From an uncultured Oscillospiraceae bacterium (GTDB taxonomy: Bacteria > Bacillota > Clostridia > Oscillospirales > Oscillospiraceae), in contig CAKSXP010000116.1 in assembly GCA_934515035.1 (NCBI GenBank), positions 1 through 6,136 on the forward strand: DNA of 6,136 nucleotides, in the 5' to 3' direction. The position numbers and the translations under genes were made by a program. Shown here in pieces: positions 5,680 to 6,136 of this stretch. How positions within the stretch are numbered: the stretch's first letter is position 1; each line of letters begins with the position of its first letter. The notes under the pieces were generated by a model, which saw only the letters and a list, made by a program, of their open reading frames with translations, was not told the origin of the DNA and did no database searches.

Positions 5680-6063
5680 TCATAGCGTATCGAGCACTGC
5701 GGCCAGATACGTCGGAGAGACTGAGGCGTAGATGAAGCTGTCGATACGTCCGTCCTTTTTCGCCAGCAGCACATTCGCCGCCAGTGCGCGGTCGGCGTTT
5801 TCATCGACCAGAAACAGCACCTTGCAGTCGGGGCACAGGTGTTTTACCTCATCGCGTAGCCGCAGCCGCTCATCCAGCCGCCACGGCGTATAGCTGGTCA
5901 CCTCCATGATGAGTGCATAGGCATGGCTCGACTTGCAGAGCGCTGCGGTTTTGCCGGGTGACTCAGCACGCAGAATGTGAAAATCCGGGTCGCTGCGCTC
6001 CAACGCCTGTGAAATGGCGTCGGCAAACATGGCGCATTGCAGATCGAGCACTATTCGTTTCAT
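5680..6063 (-). CDS. Stand-alone receiver-like protein with degenerate phosphorylation site
   Basis: This gene encodes 127 residues from the ATG at 6063, with a near-perfect AAGGAGG at 6070-6076. The open frame to 6120 would begin inside a terminator hairpin and was not used. The alternating pattern is that of a CheY-like receiver: strand 1 RIVLDLQ, helix FADAISQALE, strand 2 FHILRA, strand 3 YALIMEV, strand 4 CKVLFLVDEN, strand 5 SFIYASVSP and a final helix. The usual key residues are changed. Only D7 of the acidic pair remains, the phospho-acceptor position carries E54, the conserved Thr/Ser after strand 4 appears to be Val86, and the Lys of the K-P motif is Ala113. No DNA-binding domain follows. 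It is therefore probably a phosphorylation-independent or constitutively 'on' partner protein. It is the first gene after the terminator and probably heads the operon. The receiver assignment rests on pattern, not a search. Confidence 0.82.
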   Translation of the reverse strand: MKRIVLDLQCAMFADAISQALERSDPDFHILRAESPGKTAALCKSSHAYALIMEVTSYTPWRLDERLRLRDEVKHLCPDCKVLFLVDENADRALAANVLLAKKDGRIDSFIYASVSPTYLAAVLDTL

Positions 6064-6069
6064 GGGATC

Positions 6070-6076
6070 CCTCCTT
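6070..6076 (-). promoter_or_regulatory. Ribosome binding site for the receiver-like gene
   Basis: AAGGAGG on the minus strand lies six bases before the ATG at 6063. It fixes the start and rules out the in-frame ATG at 6120, which lies in the loop of a terminator hairpin. No convincing promoter was found in the short stretch between the terminator and this site. Confidence 0.88.
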
Positions 6077-6100
6077 CCACGTCCAGCATACCGCAGGCAG

Positions 6101-6133
6101 AAAAAAAGCACACTGTCCAAATGGACAGTGTGC
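6101..6133 (-). terminator. Rho-independent terminator of the upstream gene
   Basis: On the minus strand an 11-base perfect stem, GCACACTGTCC with GGACAGTGTGC (6133-6123 and 6118-6108), encloses a four-base loop and is followed at once by seven T residues (6107-6101). This is a textbook intrinsic terminator reading leftwards. It should end transcription of a gene lying to the right of the window and marks the upstream edge of the operon. With only 37 bases between it and the first start codon, either the operon promoter is packed against the terminator, or partial read-through feeds the operon. Confidence 0.92.
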
Positions 6134-6136
6134 AGA

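Noticed and set aside
4603..5685. Long plus-strand open frame of 360 codons opposite the large lipoprotein
   Set aside because: The minus-strand frame has a lipoprotein signal, a strong ribosome binding site and coherent domains. The plus-strand frame has no ribosome binding site and reads as a reverse-complement shadow typical of GC-rich coding DNA.
6064..6100. TATGCT as a possible operon promoter element downstream of the terminator
   Set aside because: The matching -35 position falls in the terminator stem with no TTGACA-like sequence, so a promoter cannot be supported from sequence alone.

Overview
The window is a compact block of eight genes, all on the minus strand, in moderately high-GC DNA. 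Very short gaps, AAGGAGG-type ribosome binding sites, lipoproteins with an LAAC lipobox, and a set of zinc-ribbon, SPFH and DUF4428 proteins suggest a Gram-positive Clostridia genome, probably a gut Oscillospiraceae-like bacterium. The exact taxon cannot be read from the sequence. There are no tRNA or rRNA genes, insertion sequences, CRISPR arrays or phage genes, and no gene-free stretch reaches 300 bases.

Read in the direction of transcription (high to low coordinates), an intrinsic terminator for an unseen upstream gene (6101-6133) is followed by a short protein resembling a degenerate response-regulator receiver (5680-6063). Next come a large secreted acidic lipoprotein (4021-5649), a DUF6935-like cytosolic protein (3446-3982), a YdjI-type SPFH protein with four C-terminal zinc ribbons (2017-3444), a protein with one N-terminal membrane anchor (1460-2020), a DUF4428/zinc-ribbon protein (688-1473) and a small lipoprotein (325-654). 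After a strong hairpin (289-318) comes the N-terminal part of a TFIIB-type zinc-ribbon protein (1-260) that runs off the left edge. Genes three to six are joined by a 1-base gap, a 4-base ATGA overlap and a 14-base overlap, so they are almost certainly co-transcribed and probably translationally coupled.

The best known parallel is the Bacillus subtilis pspA-ydjG-ydjH-ydjI envelope-stress operon, in which the SPFH protein YdjI and the zinc-ribbon membrane protein YdjG work with PspA at the membrane. Here an SPFH/YdjI homologue and a YdjG-like zinc-ribbon protein flank several Clostridia-specific partners: two lipoproteins, a membrane-anchored protein, DUF6935, DUF4428 and a receiver-like protein. 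No PspA is visible. My reading is a membrane-surveillance or scaffold system with parts on both sides of the cytoplasmic membrane. The domain calls come from the sequence; the joint function is inference.
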